A stretch of DNA of 64,000 nucleotides from Pseudomonas protegens CHA0 (GCF_000397205.1 NC_021237.1:6803981-6867980); one strand, 5' to 3'. Numbered from the stretch's first letter, positions 1-9,537 are shown. The notes: a model not told the origin generated them from the letters alone. Translations and numbers: made by a program.

Positions 1-258
1 CTTCGTCGGGCAGCTCCAGGGACAGGGATTCGGCCAGCGGCTGGTCCAGGGACAGCAGCAACTCGGCGAAGTCGGCGATGTGGGCCGGCAACTGGCGCTG
101 CCAGAGGCCGAGATTGACCTCATCCTCCAGCACCTGGGCGAGCACCGCCGGGGTGCTGCCGATGGCCTGGCGGCGAGAGACCGGCGCGGTCACGCTCGGC
201 AGCAGCAGCCATCTGGGCGGATTGGCCAGTGGAGTTACCGGCAAGTTCAGGGTCAGCA

Positions 259-259
<1 letters not shown>
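1..259 (-). CDS. DUF1826 domain protein (N-terminal part; runs off the left edge)
   Basis: Only the first 86 codons are in the window. The ATG overlaps the stop of the GTPase gene upstream (TGATG, one shared base), so the two are translationally coupled. The visible sequence starts with a proline-rich stretch, then a segment with W-Q-R and repeated leucines, as in DUF1826 proteins that follow COG0523 GTPases in pseudomonad zinc-starvation loci. The biochemical role of DUF1826 is not known to me. Co-transcription with zigA and dksA2 behind a Zur-type operator suggests a job in zinc limitation. The family call rests mainly on context and moderate sequence resemblance. Confidence 0.7.
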
Positions 260-1467
<1,208 letters not shown>

Positions 1468-1497
1468 GGGTTGTTCCTCATCAGGATCGCGGCTGGG

Positions 1498-1902
1498 TCA
1501 AAGCGCCCGTTGATGGCGTTCGCGCAGCTCTTGGCGTTCTTTGGCTTCGATACACAGGGTGGCGGTGGGCCGCAGCAGCAGGCGCTTGAGGCCGATGGGC
1601 TCGCCGGTGTCGCGGCACCAGCCGTATTCGCCACGGGCCAGGCGCTCCAGGGCTTCGTCGATCTTGTCCAGGAGCTTCTTTTCCCGCTCCAGCAGGCGCA
1701 GTTGCCACTGGCGCTGCTCTTCGGCACTGCCGATGTCGGCGGGGTCGCTGTGGGGTTCCTGCTCGCGCAGCTGGTCGAACTCGCCGGCAATGCGCTCCTG
1801 CAGATCACTGCGCTGGGCCAGCAGCAGCTGGCGAAAGAAGCCCTGCTGGGCTTCGTTCATGTAGTGCGTCTCGGGTTGGGCGAGAAGGTCTTGTTCAGTC
1901 AT
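1498..1902 (-). CDS. dksA: DksA2, zinc-independent paralogue of DksA
   Basis: 134 residues with the DksA layout: N-terminal helix, coiled coil (about 30-95) with the tip acidic pair D53 and D56, and a C-terminal zinc-finger-like segment. Canonical DksA has four zinc-binding cysteines in two CxxC pairs. Here only one Cys of each pair remains (C96 and C117), with Thr and Ala at the partner positions. This matches DksA2 proteins, which bind the RNA polymerase secondary channel and potentiate ppGpp without structural zinc. It is first in the operon, 30 bp from the Zur operator. A second in-frame ATG at codon 15 is a possible but less likely start. Confidence 0.93.
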   Translation of the reverse strand: MTEQDLLAQPETHYMNEAQQGFFRQLLLAQRSDLQERIAGEFDQLREQEPHSDPADIGSAEEQRQWQLRLLEREKKLLDKIDEALERLARGEYGWCRDTGEPIGLKRLLLRPTATLCIEAKERQELRERHQRAL

Positions 1903-1931
1903 GGCGAGTCACGGGTCAGGCTGTGTTTTAA

Positions 1932-1946
1932 TGTTATATTATAACA
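1932..1946. promoter_or_regulatory. Zur operator (divergent dksA2 / secreted-protein promoter)
   Basis: Perfect palindrome TGTTATA-T-TATAACA, an almost exact copy of the site at 3818-3832 and a match to the gammaproteobacterial Zur box core. It lies 30 bp before dksA2 and 78 bp before the secreted-protein gene on the other strand, so zinc-loaded Zur bound here could repress both directions. Confidence 0.88.
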
Positions 1947-2023
1947 ACACAAATTAGCCAACCTTCCCTTGCCGCCCACGACGAAGGGCGCGATGCTGCG
2001 CCCCTGTCGTCACGAGACTCGCC

Positions 2024-2401
2024 ATGCGCCCTGTCCTGCCCACCCTACTTTCAGGCCTGTTGCTGCTGGCTGGTCACGCCAGCGCGGCGGTGCCCAGTAC
2101 CCTGGCCACCTGCACCCGCAGCGCCACTCTGCTGGCCTGCGTCGACCCGCTGGGCAACGCCTACAGCGTCGCCACGGCCGGCAGCACCACCTACCTGCGC
2201 GGCTTCGAGGTGATCGGCAAGCGCTATTGGGCGCAGACCAACAGCCGCTACGGGCAGCTGACGTTCTTCACCGGCCTGGCCTCCGACGGCGAGGCCTGGG
2301 TGGGCTACAGCCAGCGCGTGGGCTGGACCACGCGCAACCGCTTTTCCAGCTCCGGCGGCAGCCGCGGGCAGTTCACCTGCAGCCGCATCAGCGGCTGCTA
2401 G
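2024..2401 (+). CDS. Small secreted cysteine-containing protein, unknown function
   Basis: 125 residues. Residues 1-21 form a clear Sec signal peptide (hydrophobic leucine run, cleavage after A-S-A), leaving about 104 residues rich in Ser, Thr, Gly and aromatics. There are four cysteines (30, 39, 119, 125), consistent with two disulfides in the periplasm or outside the cell. I recognise no enzyme motif and no obvious metal-binding cluster. It is divergent from dksA2 with a Zur palindrome between them, so it may be a zinc-starvation-induced exported protein. The ribosome-binding site is weak, and no other start gives a signal peptide. Confidence 0.7.
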   Translation: MRPVLPTLLSGLLLLAGHASAAVPSTLATCTRSATLLACVDPLGNAYSVATAGSTTYLRGFEVIGKRYWAQTNSRYGQLTFFTGLASDGEAWVGYSQRVGWTTRNRFSSSGGSRGQFTCSRISGC

Positions 2402-2423
2402 CTCCCTTTCCCGTACCGCCTGC

Positions 2424-2503
2424 GTAGGAGCTGGCTTGCCAGCGAAGACATCCTCAGCCACCCCATTCACCGGCCTCTTCGCCGGCAAGCCGGCTCCTGC
2501 AGG
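2424..2503. repeat. REP-type inverted repeat pair
   Basis: Two inverted copies of a pseudomonad REP unit: GTAGGAGCTGGCTTGCCAGC at 2424-2443 and its near reverse complement, GCCGGCAAGCCGGCTCCTGC, near 2481-2500. They lie between convergent genes, the usual place. The same unit recurs at 43438-43491. Confidence 0.85.
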
Positions 2504-2510
2504 TCGGCGT

Positions 2511-3734
2511 TCAGGCGGGGCGGTTGTTCTTGGTTTCCTGGAGCCAGGCCATGTAGCTGTTAACCGGTGGGTTTTTCTCGAAGTAGCGCTGCAGGCCGTT
2601 GAACAGGCCATCGGCAATCGCCTGCTGGTGGCGCGCGGTGACCAGGCGCTGGCTGTCGCGGCTGTTGGAGATGAAGCCGGTTTCCACCAGGATCGACGGC
2701 ACGTCCGGTGACTTGAGCACCGCAAAACCGGCCTGTTCCACACGCTTCTGATGCAGGGTGGTAATGCCCGACAGGCTCTGCAGCACAGTCCCGCCCAATT
2801 GCAGGCTGGCGGCGATGGTGGCGTTCATCGACATGTCGACAATCACCCCCGCCAGCATCGGATCCTTGTCCTTGAGGTTGAGCAGCGTCGTCGCCCCCAG
2901 CAGGTCGGCGCCGTTTTCCCGCTGGGCCATCAAGCGCGCGGTGGCCGAGGTGGCGCCACCTTCGGACAGGGCGTACACCGATGCGCCGGATGCGGTAAGC
3001 CGCGGCGCGGCATCGGCATGCACCGAGATGAACATGTCGGCCTGGTGCTTGCGGGCAATCTCCACGCGTTTGCGCAGCGGCACGAAGAAATCATCGTTGC
3101 GCACCAGCTTCACGTCGAAACCCTTCTCGCGCTTGAGCCGCTTGGCCAGCAGGCGGGCGATGGCCAGCACCACATCCTTCTCCCGTTCGCCCTTGGCCCC
3201 CACGGCGCCCGGGTCCTTGCCGCCATGGCCGGGGTCTACTACCACGATGATGTCGCGCTTGGGATGGGGCTTGCCTGTCGTGGCCTCGGGCTTGGCCAGC
3301 GGCGCGGCGGCCGCAGCGATCGGCAGGGCCAGCCTGGTGGCATTGGACAGATCCAGCACCAGCCGATGGCCCTGGCCATCCTGGGGCGGCAGGAGAAAAC
3401 TGTGGAGCTGCACCGGCTCGCGCAGGTCGAGGACGATCCGCGTATCGCCCTGGCCGAAGTGCCCGGAACGAATGGCGCGGATCACCGTGTTGGCCAGGGC
3501 CAGCTGGCTGAAATCACCGCTCAGGTGCGCGCCGTTCAAGTCGATGATCAAGCGCTCCGGGGCACTCAAGCTGAAGGTCTTGTATTGCACCGGGCCGCTC
3601 AGATCGAGCACCAGCCGCAACTTTTCTGCGTCCTTCCACAATCGTGCGTTGCAGATCTGCGCGGCGCGGACACTCCAGGGAAACATCAGGGCCGTACCGG
3701 CCAACAGCAGGTTGAGCAATTGACGTCTGTGCAT
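2511..3734 (-). CDS. amiA: N-acetylmuramoyl-L-alanine amidase (AmiA, Zur-linked)
   Basis: A 407-residue periplasmic cell-wall amidase. The chosen start, encoding M-H-R-R-Q-L-L, gives a signal peptide with an RR pair and cleavage after V-R-A; upstream codons would place an implausible tail before it. An AMIN domain (about 30-130) precedes an Amidase_3 domain (about 175-390). Metal-ligand motifs are visible: DPGHGG, a downstream Glu in E-K-D, F-I-S-V-H-A-D and the catalytic E-T-G-F. The enzyme cuts the amide between MurNAc and L-Ala at division. A zinc enzyme in a zinc-starvation locus may be a high-affinity or periplasm-loaded backup. It is divergent from folE2 across the Zur box at 3818. Confidence 0.92.
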   Translation of the reverse strand: MHRRQLLNLLLAGTALMFPWSVRAAQICNARLWKDAEKLRLVLDLSGPVQYKTFSLSAPERLIIDLNGAHLSGDFSQLALANTVIRAIRSGHFGQGDTRIVLDLREPVQLHSFLLPPQDGQGHRLVLDLSNATRLALPIAAAAAPLAKPEATTGKPHPKRDIIVVVDPGHGGKDPGAVGAKGEREKDVVLAIARLLAKRLKREKGFDVKLVRNDDFFVPLRKRVEIARKHQADMFISVHADAAPRLTASGASVYALSEGGATSATARLMAQRENGADLLGATTLLNLKDKDPMLAGVIVDMSMNATIAASLQLGGTVLQSLSGITTLHQKRVEQAGFAVLKSPDVPSILVETGFISNSRDSQRLVTARHQQAIADGLFNGLQRYFEKNPPVNSYMAWLQETKNNRPA

Positions 3735-3817
3735 GGCAAATACCGCGAAAAAAGGAGCGTCCCTACTCACAAGACAAGATGAACAACCGTCGAGGAAAAA
3801 TTTCCCATCGAACGTAT

Positions 3818-3832
3818 TGTTATAATATAACA
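3818..3832. promoter_or_regulatory. Zur operator (divergent amiA / folE2 promoter)
   Basis: Perfect palindrome TGTTATA-A-TATAACA with the same arms as the site at 1932. It lies 83 bp upstream of amiA and 31 bp upstream of the folE2 ATG, placed to repress both divergent transcripts when zinc is plentiful. Confidence 0.9.
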
Positions 3833-3863
3833 TGTGAAATCACTTCCCACGACGGACCTGTTC

Positions 3864-4757
3864 ATGAACGCGCTGACTCTGCCGGATATCGCCGCGCAGG
3901 CCTCACGCCAAGCCTTGCCCCTGGAATGGGTGGGCATGTGCGGCATTGCCTTACCTGTAGTGATCAACAACCAGCCAAGCGCAGCCAAGGCCGATGCCGG
4001 TGTCAGCCTCGACGATGGCGAGGCCCGGGGCATTCACATGTCACGCCTGTATCTGGCCCTGGAAATGCTGGAACAGGAGAACCTCACCCCCGCTCTGCTC
4101 CGGCGGATCTTGCAGCGTTTTCTCGATAGCCATGAAGGCCTGGCCCACAGCGCCTACCTGCGCATTCAGTTGGATCTACTGTTGAAACGCCCGGCCTTGG
4201 TCAGCCCGTTGGCCGGCTGGAAAAGCTACCCGCTGAGTATCGAAGCGCGGCTGAAAAACGCGATGTTCCACGTGGAACTAAAAATCGACGTGCCTTATTC
4301 CTCCACTTGCCCCTGTTCGGCGGCGCTGGCGCGGCAGTTGATCCAGCAGCAGTTCATCGAAGATTTTGCCAACCGGCCGTTGCAACACGCCGACGTCCTG
4401 GCCTGGCTGGGCTCGCCCCAAGGCATCGTCGCGACGCCCCATAGCCAGCGCAGCAACGCGGCATTGCATCTGCGCCTGGATGACTTCATCGACGAACTGC
4501 CGTTGATTGCCCTGATCAACGATGCGGAAAACGCCCTGGGCACCGCCGTGCAAACCGCGGTCAAGCGTGCCGACGAGCAGGCCTTCGCCCTGGCCAACGG
4601 GCAGAACCTGATGTTCTGCGAAGACGCCGCCCGCCGCCTGAACCTAGCCCTGCGCCGTTCCCCCGGAATCAACGCCTTTCAATTGCGGGTCGTGCACGCC
4701 GAAAGCCTGCATGCCCATGACGCCGTGGCCGAAAGCCGCTGGAACTGGGAGGCCTGA
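3864..4757 (+). CDS. folE2: GTP cyclohydrolase FolE2 (type IB)
   Basis: 297 residues. FolE2 converts GTP to 7,8-dihydroneopterin triphosphate, first step of folate synthesis, and replaces the zinc-dependent FolE (type IA) when zinc is short because it accepts other metals such as Mn. The family signature with the catalytic metal-ligand Cys (S-T-C-P-C-S) is near residue 147. Start: ATG at 3864 gives the typical M-N-A-L-T-L-P-D N-terminus; a GTG at 3834 abuts the Zur box and is unlikely. First gene of an eight-gene operon; its stop overlaps the ABC ATPase start. A parS-like palindrome lies inside it at 4264. Confidence 0.94.
   Translation: MNALTLPDIAAQASRQALPLEWVGMCGIALPVVINNQPSAAKADAGVSLDDGEARGIHMSRLYLALEMLEQENLTPALLRRILQRFLDSHEGLAHSAYLRIQLDLLLKRPALVSPLAGWKSYPLSIEARLKNAMFHVELKIDVPYSSTCPCSAALARQLIQQQFIEDFANRPLQHADVLAWLGSPQGIVATPHSQRSNAALHLRLDDFIDELPLIALINDAENALGTAVQTAVKRADEQAFALANGQNLMFCEDAARRLNLALRRSPGINAFQLRVVHAESLHAHDAVAESRWNWEA
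4264..4279. other. parS-like ParB-binding palindrome
   Basis: TGTTCCACGTGGAACT matches the pseudomonad parS consensus TGTTCCACGTGGAACA at 15 of 16 positions and has a perfect 14-bp palindromic core. It lies inside folE2. The same core recurs at 19842. Confidence 0.7.
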
Positions 4758-5422
4758 TGATCCGCTGCGAACACCTGCGTTGGGGCGCTCCGGGGCAACC
4801 CCTGACTCCAGCCCTGGATCTGCACCTGCCCAGGGCCAGCCTGAGCGCGATCATTGGCGCCAACGGATCGGGCAAGAGCAGCTTGTTGAAAGTCATCGCC
4901 GGGCTGCAGAAACCACTCGCGGGCAAGATCCACCTCGGCACTGCCCGAGGCGGCTTGTCCTTCTTGCCGCAGCAGCAACACCTGGATCGACAGTTCCCCA
5001 TCAGCCTGGAAGAACTGGTGGCCGGCGGCTTCTGGGGCAAGCGTGAACCGGCCAGGGTCAGGGCAGAAAAGCTGCGCACGGTCCTCGAAGACTGGTGCCT
5101 GAGCGGCCTGGAAAAGCGCCCGTTGATGGCCCTTTCCGGTGGTGAATTACAACGTGCCCTGCTCGCCCGATTGAGCCTGACCGAAGCCCCCTTGCTGCTG
5201 TTGGACGAGCCCCACGCCGCCCTCGACGAAACCGGCCAGGCCCTGCTCTGGCGTCACTTGTACAACTGGCACGCTCAGGGCCGGACCCTGGTGGTGGTCT
5301 GCCATGACCTGGCCGCCGTGCGCCAGCACATCCCCCAGACCCTGCTGGTAAAAAGCAGTGGCTGCGTATTCGGCCCCAGCCTGGAGCTGATCGCCCCACA
5401 ATCCTGCGCGCAGGTGGCTTGA
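4757..5422 (+). CDS. ABC metal importer, ATP-binding subunit (ZnuC-like)
   Basis: 221 residues. Walker A GANGSGKSS at about 34-42, Q-loop Q near 72, signature LSGGE at 126-130, Walker B LLLLDEP at 146-152 and a switch His in V-C-H-D near 180. It energises import of zinc (or Mn) through the permease encoded next. Start overlaps the folE2 stop by one base, and its own stop overlaps the permease start by one base. It resembles the zinc/manganese-chelate ATPases next to FolE2 in other pseudomonads. Family is certain; zinc specificity is inferred from the Zur-controlled operon. Confidence 0.92.
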   Translation: MIRCEHLRWGAPGQPLTPALDLHLPRASLSAIIGANGSGKSSLLKVIAGLQKPLAGKIHLGTARGGLSFLPQQQHLDRQFPISLEELVAGGFWGKREPARVRAEKLRTVLEDWCLSGLEKRPLMALSGGELQRALLARLSLTEAPLLLLDEPHAALDETGQALLWRHLYNWHAQGRTLVVVCHDLAAVRQHIPQTLLVKSSGCVFGPSLELIAPQSCAQVA

Positions 5423-6288
5423 TGCACTTCGCCGCACATTTCTGGCAGCCGTTCAGCGAATTCCTGTTCATGCGTCGGGCCCTGCTCGGCGGCCTGCTGC
5501 TGGCCTGCAGCACCGCGCCCCTGGGGGTGTTCCTGATCTTGCGGCGCATGAGCCTGATCGGTGACGCCGTGGCCCACGGCATTCTCCCGGGCGCCGCCCT
5601 GGGCTTCTGGTTCGCCGGTCTCAGCCTGCCGGCGCTGACCCTGGGCGGCCTCGGTGCCGGGTTGGGCATGGCCGGGCTGGCCGCCTGGATCACCCGGCGC
5701 ACCGGCCTGCGGGAAGACGCCAGCATCGCCGCCATCTACCCCATTTCCCTGGCCAGCGGCGTGCTGATCCTCGGGCTGGCGGGCAAGCGCCTGGACCTCT
5801 TGCACCTGCTGTTCGGCTCGGCCCTGGCGGTGGATGGCACGACCCTGAACGGCATGCTGCTGGTCTCGCTCTTCAGCCTGCTGGCCATGGCGCTGATCTA
5901 CAAAGCCCTGCTGCTGGACACCCTTGACCCGCTGTTCCTGCACAGCGTCAGCCGCCTCGGCCCCCTGGCCCACGGCCTGTTCCTGACCCTGGTGGTGCTC
6001 AACCTGGTGATAGGTTTCCAGGCCATCGGCGCGCTGATGGTGGTGGGCCTGACGATGCTGCCGGCCGCCGCCTCACGTTTCTGGAGCCGACGCCTGCCCG
6101 CCCTGATCGGCATCGCCGCGCTGTTTGGCTGCCTCTCGGTGTGGCTCGGCCTGCTGCTGTCGTTCCACTACTCGCTGCCCAGCGGCCCGGCCATCGTGCT
6201 GGTGGCCGGCGGCCTGTACCTGCTGTCCGTGGTGTTCGGTCCGGTGCACGGCTTGCTGCACCGCCCACCTTTGCTCACATCCCCATGA
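5422..6288 (+). CDS. ABC metal importer, permease subunit (ZnuB-like, ABC-3 family)
   Basis: 288 residues, almost wholly hydrophobic with eight or nine predicted membrane helices, typical of the ABC-3 (ZnuB/MntB) permeases. The cytoplasmic loop R-R-M-S-L-I-G-D-A-V-A-H-G near residues 41-53 is the family's conserved ATPase-coupling segment. The ATG at 5422 shares a base with the ATPase stop. It forms the inner-membrane channel for the metal delivered by the binding protein encoded next. Confidence 0.92.
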   Translation: MHFAAHFWQPFSEFLFMRRALLGGLLLACSTAPLGVFLILRRMSLIGDAVAHGILPGAALGFWFAGLSLPALTLGGLGAGLGMAGLAAWITRRTGLREDASIAAIYPISLASGVLILGLAGKRLDLLHLLFGSALAVDGTTLNGMLLVSLFSLLAMALIYKALLLDTLDPLFLHSVSRLGPLAHGLFLTLVVLNLVIGFQAIGALMVVGLTMLPAAASRFWSRRLPALIGIAALFGCLSVWLGLLLSFHYSLPSGPAIVLVAGGLYLLSVVFGPVHGLLHRPPLLTSP

Positions 6289-6299
6289 GGTGTTTCCCG

Positions 6300-7184
6300 A
6301 TGCGCGCTCTACTCGTGCTGTTCAGCCTGCTGTTGCCCTTGTCGCTGCCTACTGCCCAGGCGGCGGACAAGCTGGCGGTGGTCACCAGCTTCAGCATCCT
6401 CGCCGACATGACCCGCCAGGTCGGCGGTGAGCATGTGCACATCACCAACCTGGTGGGTGCCGACGAGGATGCCCACACCTACGAGCCGAGCCCGAATGAC
6501 GCCAAGGCCCTGCTCAAGGCCCGGCTGATCATCAAGAATGGCCTGGGTTTCGAACCCTGGCTGGACCGCCTGGTGGCCAGCACCGCCACCCAGGCCCAGG
6601 TCGTCACTGCCAGCCGCGGGGTTATTCCGCGCACCCTGGAGGAAGACGGCGAAAGCGTTCCCGACCCTCATGCCTGGCACAACCTGGCCAACAGCGAGCT
6701 CTATGTGAGCAACATCACCAAGGCGCTGATCGCTGCCGACCCGGCCCACCAGGCCGACTACCAGCGCAACAGCCAGGCCTACCTGAAACAGATCTATCGC
6801 CTGCTGGCCGAGGCCAAGGCCAAGCTCGGTTCCCTGCCCCCAGGCAACCGCAAGATCGTCACCTCCCACGACGCCTTCGGCTACCTGGGCCAGGCCTACG
6901 GTATCGACTTCATGGCGCCCCAGGGCCTGTCCACCGAGCGTGAACCTTCCGCCGCCGAAGTGGCTGCGCTGATTACCCAGATCCGCAACGCCAAGGTCAA
7001 GGCAGTGTTCATGGAGAACATCAAGGACGCCCGCCTGCTCAAGCAGATCGCCGACGAAAGCGGCGCCCATATCGGCGACACCCTGTACTCCGATGCGCTC
7101 TCGGCCAGCGGTCCGGCCAGTACCTTCACCGGCCTGTTCGAATACAACCTCGACACCCTGTACCAGGCCCTGAGCCAACCATGA
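6300..7184 (+). CDS. ABC metal importer, periplasmic binding protein (ZnuA-like, cluster A-I)
   Basis: 294 residues with a signal peptide (cleavage after T-A-Q-A near 21). Likely metal ligands fit the ZnuA/TroA family: H59 in D-A-H-T-Y-E, H124 and H127 in D-P-H-A-W-H, H190 in T-S-H-D and D265 in L-Y-S-D. It lacks the long His-rich loop of classical ZnuA, so it looks more like Mn/Zn-type cluster A-I proteins; zinc is favoured by the Zur operator and neighbours. Start at 6300 has a good ribosome-binding site (GAGGTG, 6286-6291); an ATG at 6285 lies inside it. Its stop overlaps hisI by four bases. Confidence 0.9.
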   Translation: MRALLVLFSLLLPLSLPTAQAADKLAVVTSFSILADMTRQVGGEHVHITNLVGADEDAHTYEPSPNDAKALLKARLIIKNGLGFEPWLDRLVASTATQAQVVTASRGVIPRTLEEDGESVPDPHAWHNLANSELYVSNITKALIAADPAHQADYQRNSQAYLKQIYRLLAEAKAKLGSLPPGNRKIVTSHDAFGYLGQAYGIDFMAPQGLSTEREPSAAEVAALITQIRNAKVKAVFMENIKDARLLKQIADESGAHIGDTLYSDALSASGPASTFTGLFEYNLDTLYQALSQP

Positions 7185-7624
7185 TCCGCCGCCCACCGCT
7201 GTCGCTGCTGGATCTGGAAGCCGCGCCCCAGGGCAGCCGCTGGGCCTTGACCGCGGTGCTCGCCGCCCTGCCCTGGAACAGCGACGGCCTGATCGCTGCC
7301 ATTGCCCAGCAGCACGACAGCGGCGAGGTGCTGATGCTGGCCTGGATGAACCGCCAGGCCCTGGGCGAAACCCTGGCCAGCGGCCAGGCCTGCTACTGGT
7401 CGCGCTCGCGTCGGTGCCTGTGGCGCAAGGGCGAAAGCTCCGGGCATCGCCAGCGCCTGATCGAAGCGCGCCTGGACTGCGACGGCGATGCCGTGCTGCT
7501 GCTAGTGGATCAGCAAGGACCGGCCTGCCACACCGGGCGCCCCAACTGTTTCTACAACGCCATTCGCGATGGCGCGGTGGAAGTCATCAGTTCCCCCTTG
7601 AAGGACTCGCGCCATGATTCGTAA
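7181..7624 (+). CDS. hisI: Phosphoribosyl-AMP cyclohydrolase paralogue (HisI2)
   Basis: 147 residues, third-step enzyme of histidine synthesis (opens the ring of phosphoribosyl-AMP). Signatures present: W-M-N-R-Q-A (55-60), Y-W-S-R-S-R (72-77), W-R-K-G-E-S-S-G-H (81-89), Mg site D-C-D-G-D (99-103). The three zinc cysteines C100, C116 and C123 keep the 16- and 7-residue spacing of characterised HisI, so this copy is not obviously zinc-free. It has about 30 extra N-terminal residues. It sits in the Zur-linked operon as a presumed backup for the main HisI elsewhere. Overlaps the binding-protein gene by 4 bp and the next gene by 11 bp. Confidence 0.9.
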   Translation: MIRRPPLSLLDLEAAPQGSRWALTAVLAALPWNSDGLIAAIAQQHDSGEVLMLAWMNRQALGETLASGQACYWSRSRRCLWRKGESSGHRQRLIEARLDCDGDAVLLLVDQQGPACHTGRPNCFYNAIRDGAVEVISSPLKDSRHDS

Positions 7625-8174
7625 AAACCCCTCCGGCGATCTGCCCGTGATCGCCGAGTCCGCCTACGTCGACAAGACGGCCATCATCTGCGGCAAGGTG
7701 GTGATCGGCGACAACGTCTTCGTCGGCCCCTACGCGGTGATCCGCGCCGACGAAGTGGACGCCAGCGGCCAGATGCAAGCCATCACCATCGGCGCCAACT
7801 CGAACATCCAGGATGGCGTGGTGATCCACTCCAAATCCGGCGCGGCGGTGACCATCGGCCAGCACACTTCCATCGCCCACCGCTCCATCGTCCATGGCCC
7901 CTGCGTGGTCGGCGACCGAGTGTTCATCGGTTTCAACAGCGTGCTGTTCAACTGCGAAGTGGGCGACGGCAGCGTGGTTCGACACAACTCCGTGGTGGAT
8001 GGCCGCGACCTGCCGCCGGGTTTCTACGTGCCCTCCACCACCCGCATCGGGCCCAAGACCGACCTGGCGCAGTTCCCTCCCGTGAGTGTCAGCGCTTCGG
8101 AGTTTTCCGAAGACGTGGCGCGCACCAACGTCGACCTGGTGCGTGGCTACAAGGCCCTGCAGAACGAGTTTTGA
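7614..8174 (+). CDS. Gamma-class carbonic anhydrase-like protein
   Basis: 186 residues of left-handed beta-helix hexapeptide repeats with a C-terminal helix. Candidate metal ligands H72 (V-I-H-S), H89 (I-A-H-R) and H94 (I-V-H-G) keep the 17- and 5-residue spacing of gamma-carbonic anhydrases. These can use iron or cobalt, so the protein could replace zinc-dependent beta-carbonic anhydrase under zinc starvation (inference from the operon). Many PaaY/CaiE-like homologues have weak or untested activity, so carbonic anhydrase activity is likely but unproven. Confidence 0.86.
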   Translation: MIRKNPSGDLPVIAESAYVDKTAIICGKVVIGDNVFVGPYAVIRADEVDASGQMQAITIGANSNIQDGVVIHSKSGAAVTIGQHTSIAHRSIVHGPCVVGDRVFIGFNSVLFNCEVGDGSVVRHNSVVDGRDLPPGFYVPSTTRIGPKTDLAQFPPVSVSASEFSEDVARTNVDLVRGYKALQNEF

Positions 8175-8176
8175 GC

Positions 8177-9511
8177 ATGAGCCGAATCCTCATCCGCAAT
8201 GCCCGCCTGGTGAACGAAGGGCGCGAATTCGACGCCGATGTGCTGGTGGCGCACGGGCGCATCGACACCATCGGCAGCCTGGACCACCTCAGCGCCGAGA
8301 TCGAAATCGACGCCCGCGGCCAGTGGCTGCTGCCGGGCATGATCGACGACCAGGTGCACTTTCGCGACCCCGGCGCGCCGGACAAGGGCAGCCTGTACAG
8401 CGAGTCGCGGGCGGCGGTGGCCGGTGGCATCACCAGCTTCATGGACATGCCCAACACCTCGCCGGCGACCCTGGATCTTGCCGCCCTGAACGACAAGAAG
8501 CGCCGCGCAGCGAGCGTTTCGGTGGCCAACTATGGCTTTCACTTCGGGGTCAGCAACGACAACCTCGACCTCGTCGCCGCCCTGGACCCCACGGAGGTGG
8601 CCGGGGTCAAGGTGTTCATGGGGGCCTCCACCGGCAACATGCTGGTGGACGATCCCGAGGTGCTGGACCGGCTGTTCCGCCAGGTGCCGACCCTGCTCCT
8701 GGCCCACTGCGAACACACCCCCAGCATCCAGGCCCGGCAACAGCGCTGGCTGCAACTCTATGGCGAGCAGATTCCCGCCGCCGCCCACCCGCACATCCGC
8801 GATGCCGAGGCCTGCTTTCGCTCCTCATCCCTGGCGGTGGAACTGGCGAAGAAACACGGCACCCGCCTGCACGTGCTGCACCTGACCAGCGCCCGGGAAC
8901 TGGCGCTGTTCGAGGACCGGCCCCTGGCGCAAAAGCGCATCACCGCCGAGGTCTGCGTACATCACCTGCTGTTCGATGACCGCGACTACCCGCGCCTCGG
9001 CCACCTGATCAAATGCAACCCGGCGATCAAGACCCAGGCCGATCGCGATGCCCTGCGCCAGGCCCTGAACAGCCAGCGCCTGGATGTCATCGGCACCGAC
9101 CACGCGCCCCATACCTGGGAGCAGAAACAGCTGCCTTACAGCCGCGCGCCCTCCGGCCTGCCGCTGGTGCAGCATGCATTGCCAGCGCTGCTGGAACTGG
9201 TGGCCGACCGGGTGCTGCCCCTGACCACCCTGGTGGAAAAAACCAGCCACCGAGTCGCCGACCTGTTCGCCATTCCCGATCGCGGCTACCTGCGCGAAGG
9301 CTACTGGGCCGACCTGGTGCTGGTCCGCGCCGAGCCCACAGGCCTGGCCGTGGACAGCCAGCCAATCCTCGCCCACTGCGGCTGGACGCCCTTTGCCGGC
9401 CAGCGCTTTCGCCACAGCGTCAGCAGCACCCTGGTGTCGGGCCAGCTCGCCTGGCACCAGGGCCGCCTGTACGACGACTGTCAGGGCCTGCCCCTGCGCT
9501 TCACCCGTTAA
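8177..9511 (+). CDS. pyrC: Dihydroorotase-type amidohydrolase with an altered metal site (PyrC2)
   Basis: 444 residues; amidohydrolase-superfamily dihydroorotase (carbamoyl-aspartate to dihydroorotate, pyrimidine synthesis). The first metal motif, normally DxHxHxR, reads D-D-Q-V-H-F-R, so Gln59 replaces the first His while H61 remains. Other ligands are present: K145 (V-K-V-F-M-G), H177/H180, H235 and D308 in G-T-D-H-A-P-H. Some dihydroorotases, including Bacteroidetes ones, share the Gln. This is probably the Zur-linked backup of the zinc enzyme. Start ATG at 8177 is preferred over a TTG at 8171 that overlaps the upstream stop. Confidence 0.9.
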   Translation: MSRILIRNARLVNEGREFDADVLVAHGRIDTIGSLDHLSAEIEIDARGQWLLPGMIDDQVHFRDPGAPDKGSLYSESRAAVAGGITSFMDMPNTSPATLDLAALNDKKRRAASVSVANYGFHFGVSNDNLDLVAALDPTEVAGVKVFMGASTGNMLVDDPEVLDRLFRQVPTLLLAHCEHTPSIQARQQRWLQLYGEQIPAAAHPHIRDAEACFRSSSLAVELAKKHGTRLHVLHLTSARELALFEDRPLAQKRITAEVCVHHLLFDDRDYPRLGHLIKCNPAIKTQADRDALRQALNSQRLDVIGTDHAPHTWEQKQLPYSRAPSGLPLVQHALPALLELVADRVLPLTTLVEKTSHRVADLFAIPDRGYLREGYWADLVLVRAEPTGLAVDSQPILAHCGWTPFAGQRFRHSVSSTLVSGQLAWHQGRLYDDCQGLPLRFTR

Positions 9512-9537
9512 TAGCCCGACCCCAAGGACCGCCGAAG

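Noticed and set aside
9013..9537. Extension of thrS upstream of 9538
   Set aside because: Reads through pyrC in another frame; ThrRS TGS domain starts exactly at 9538.
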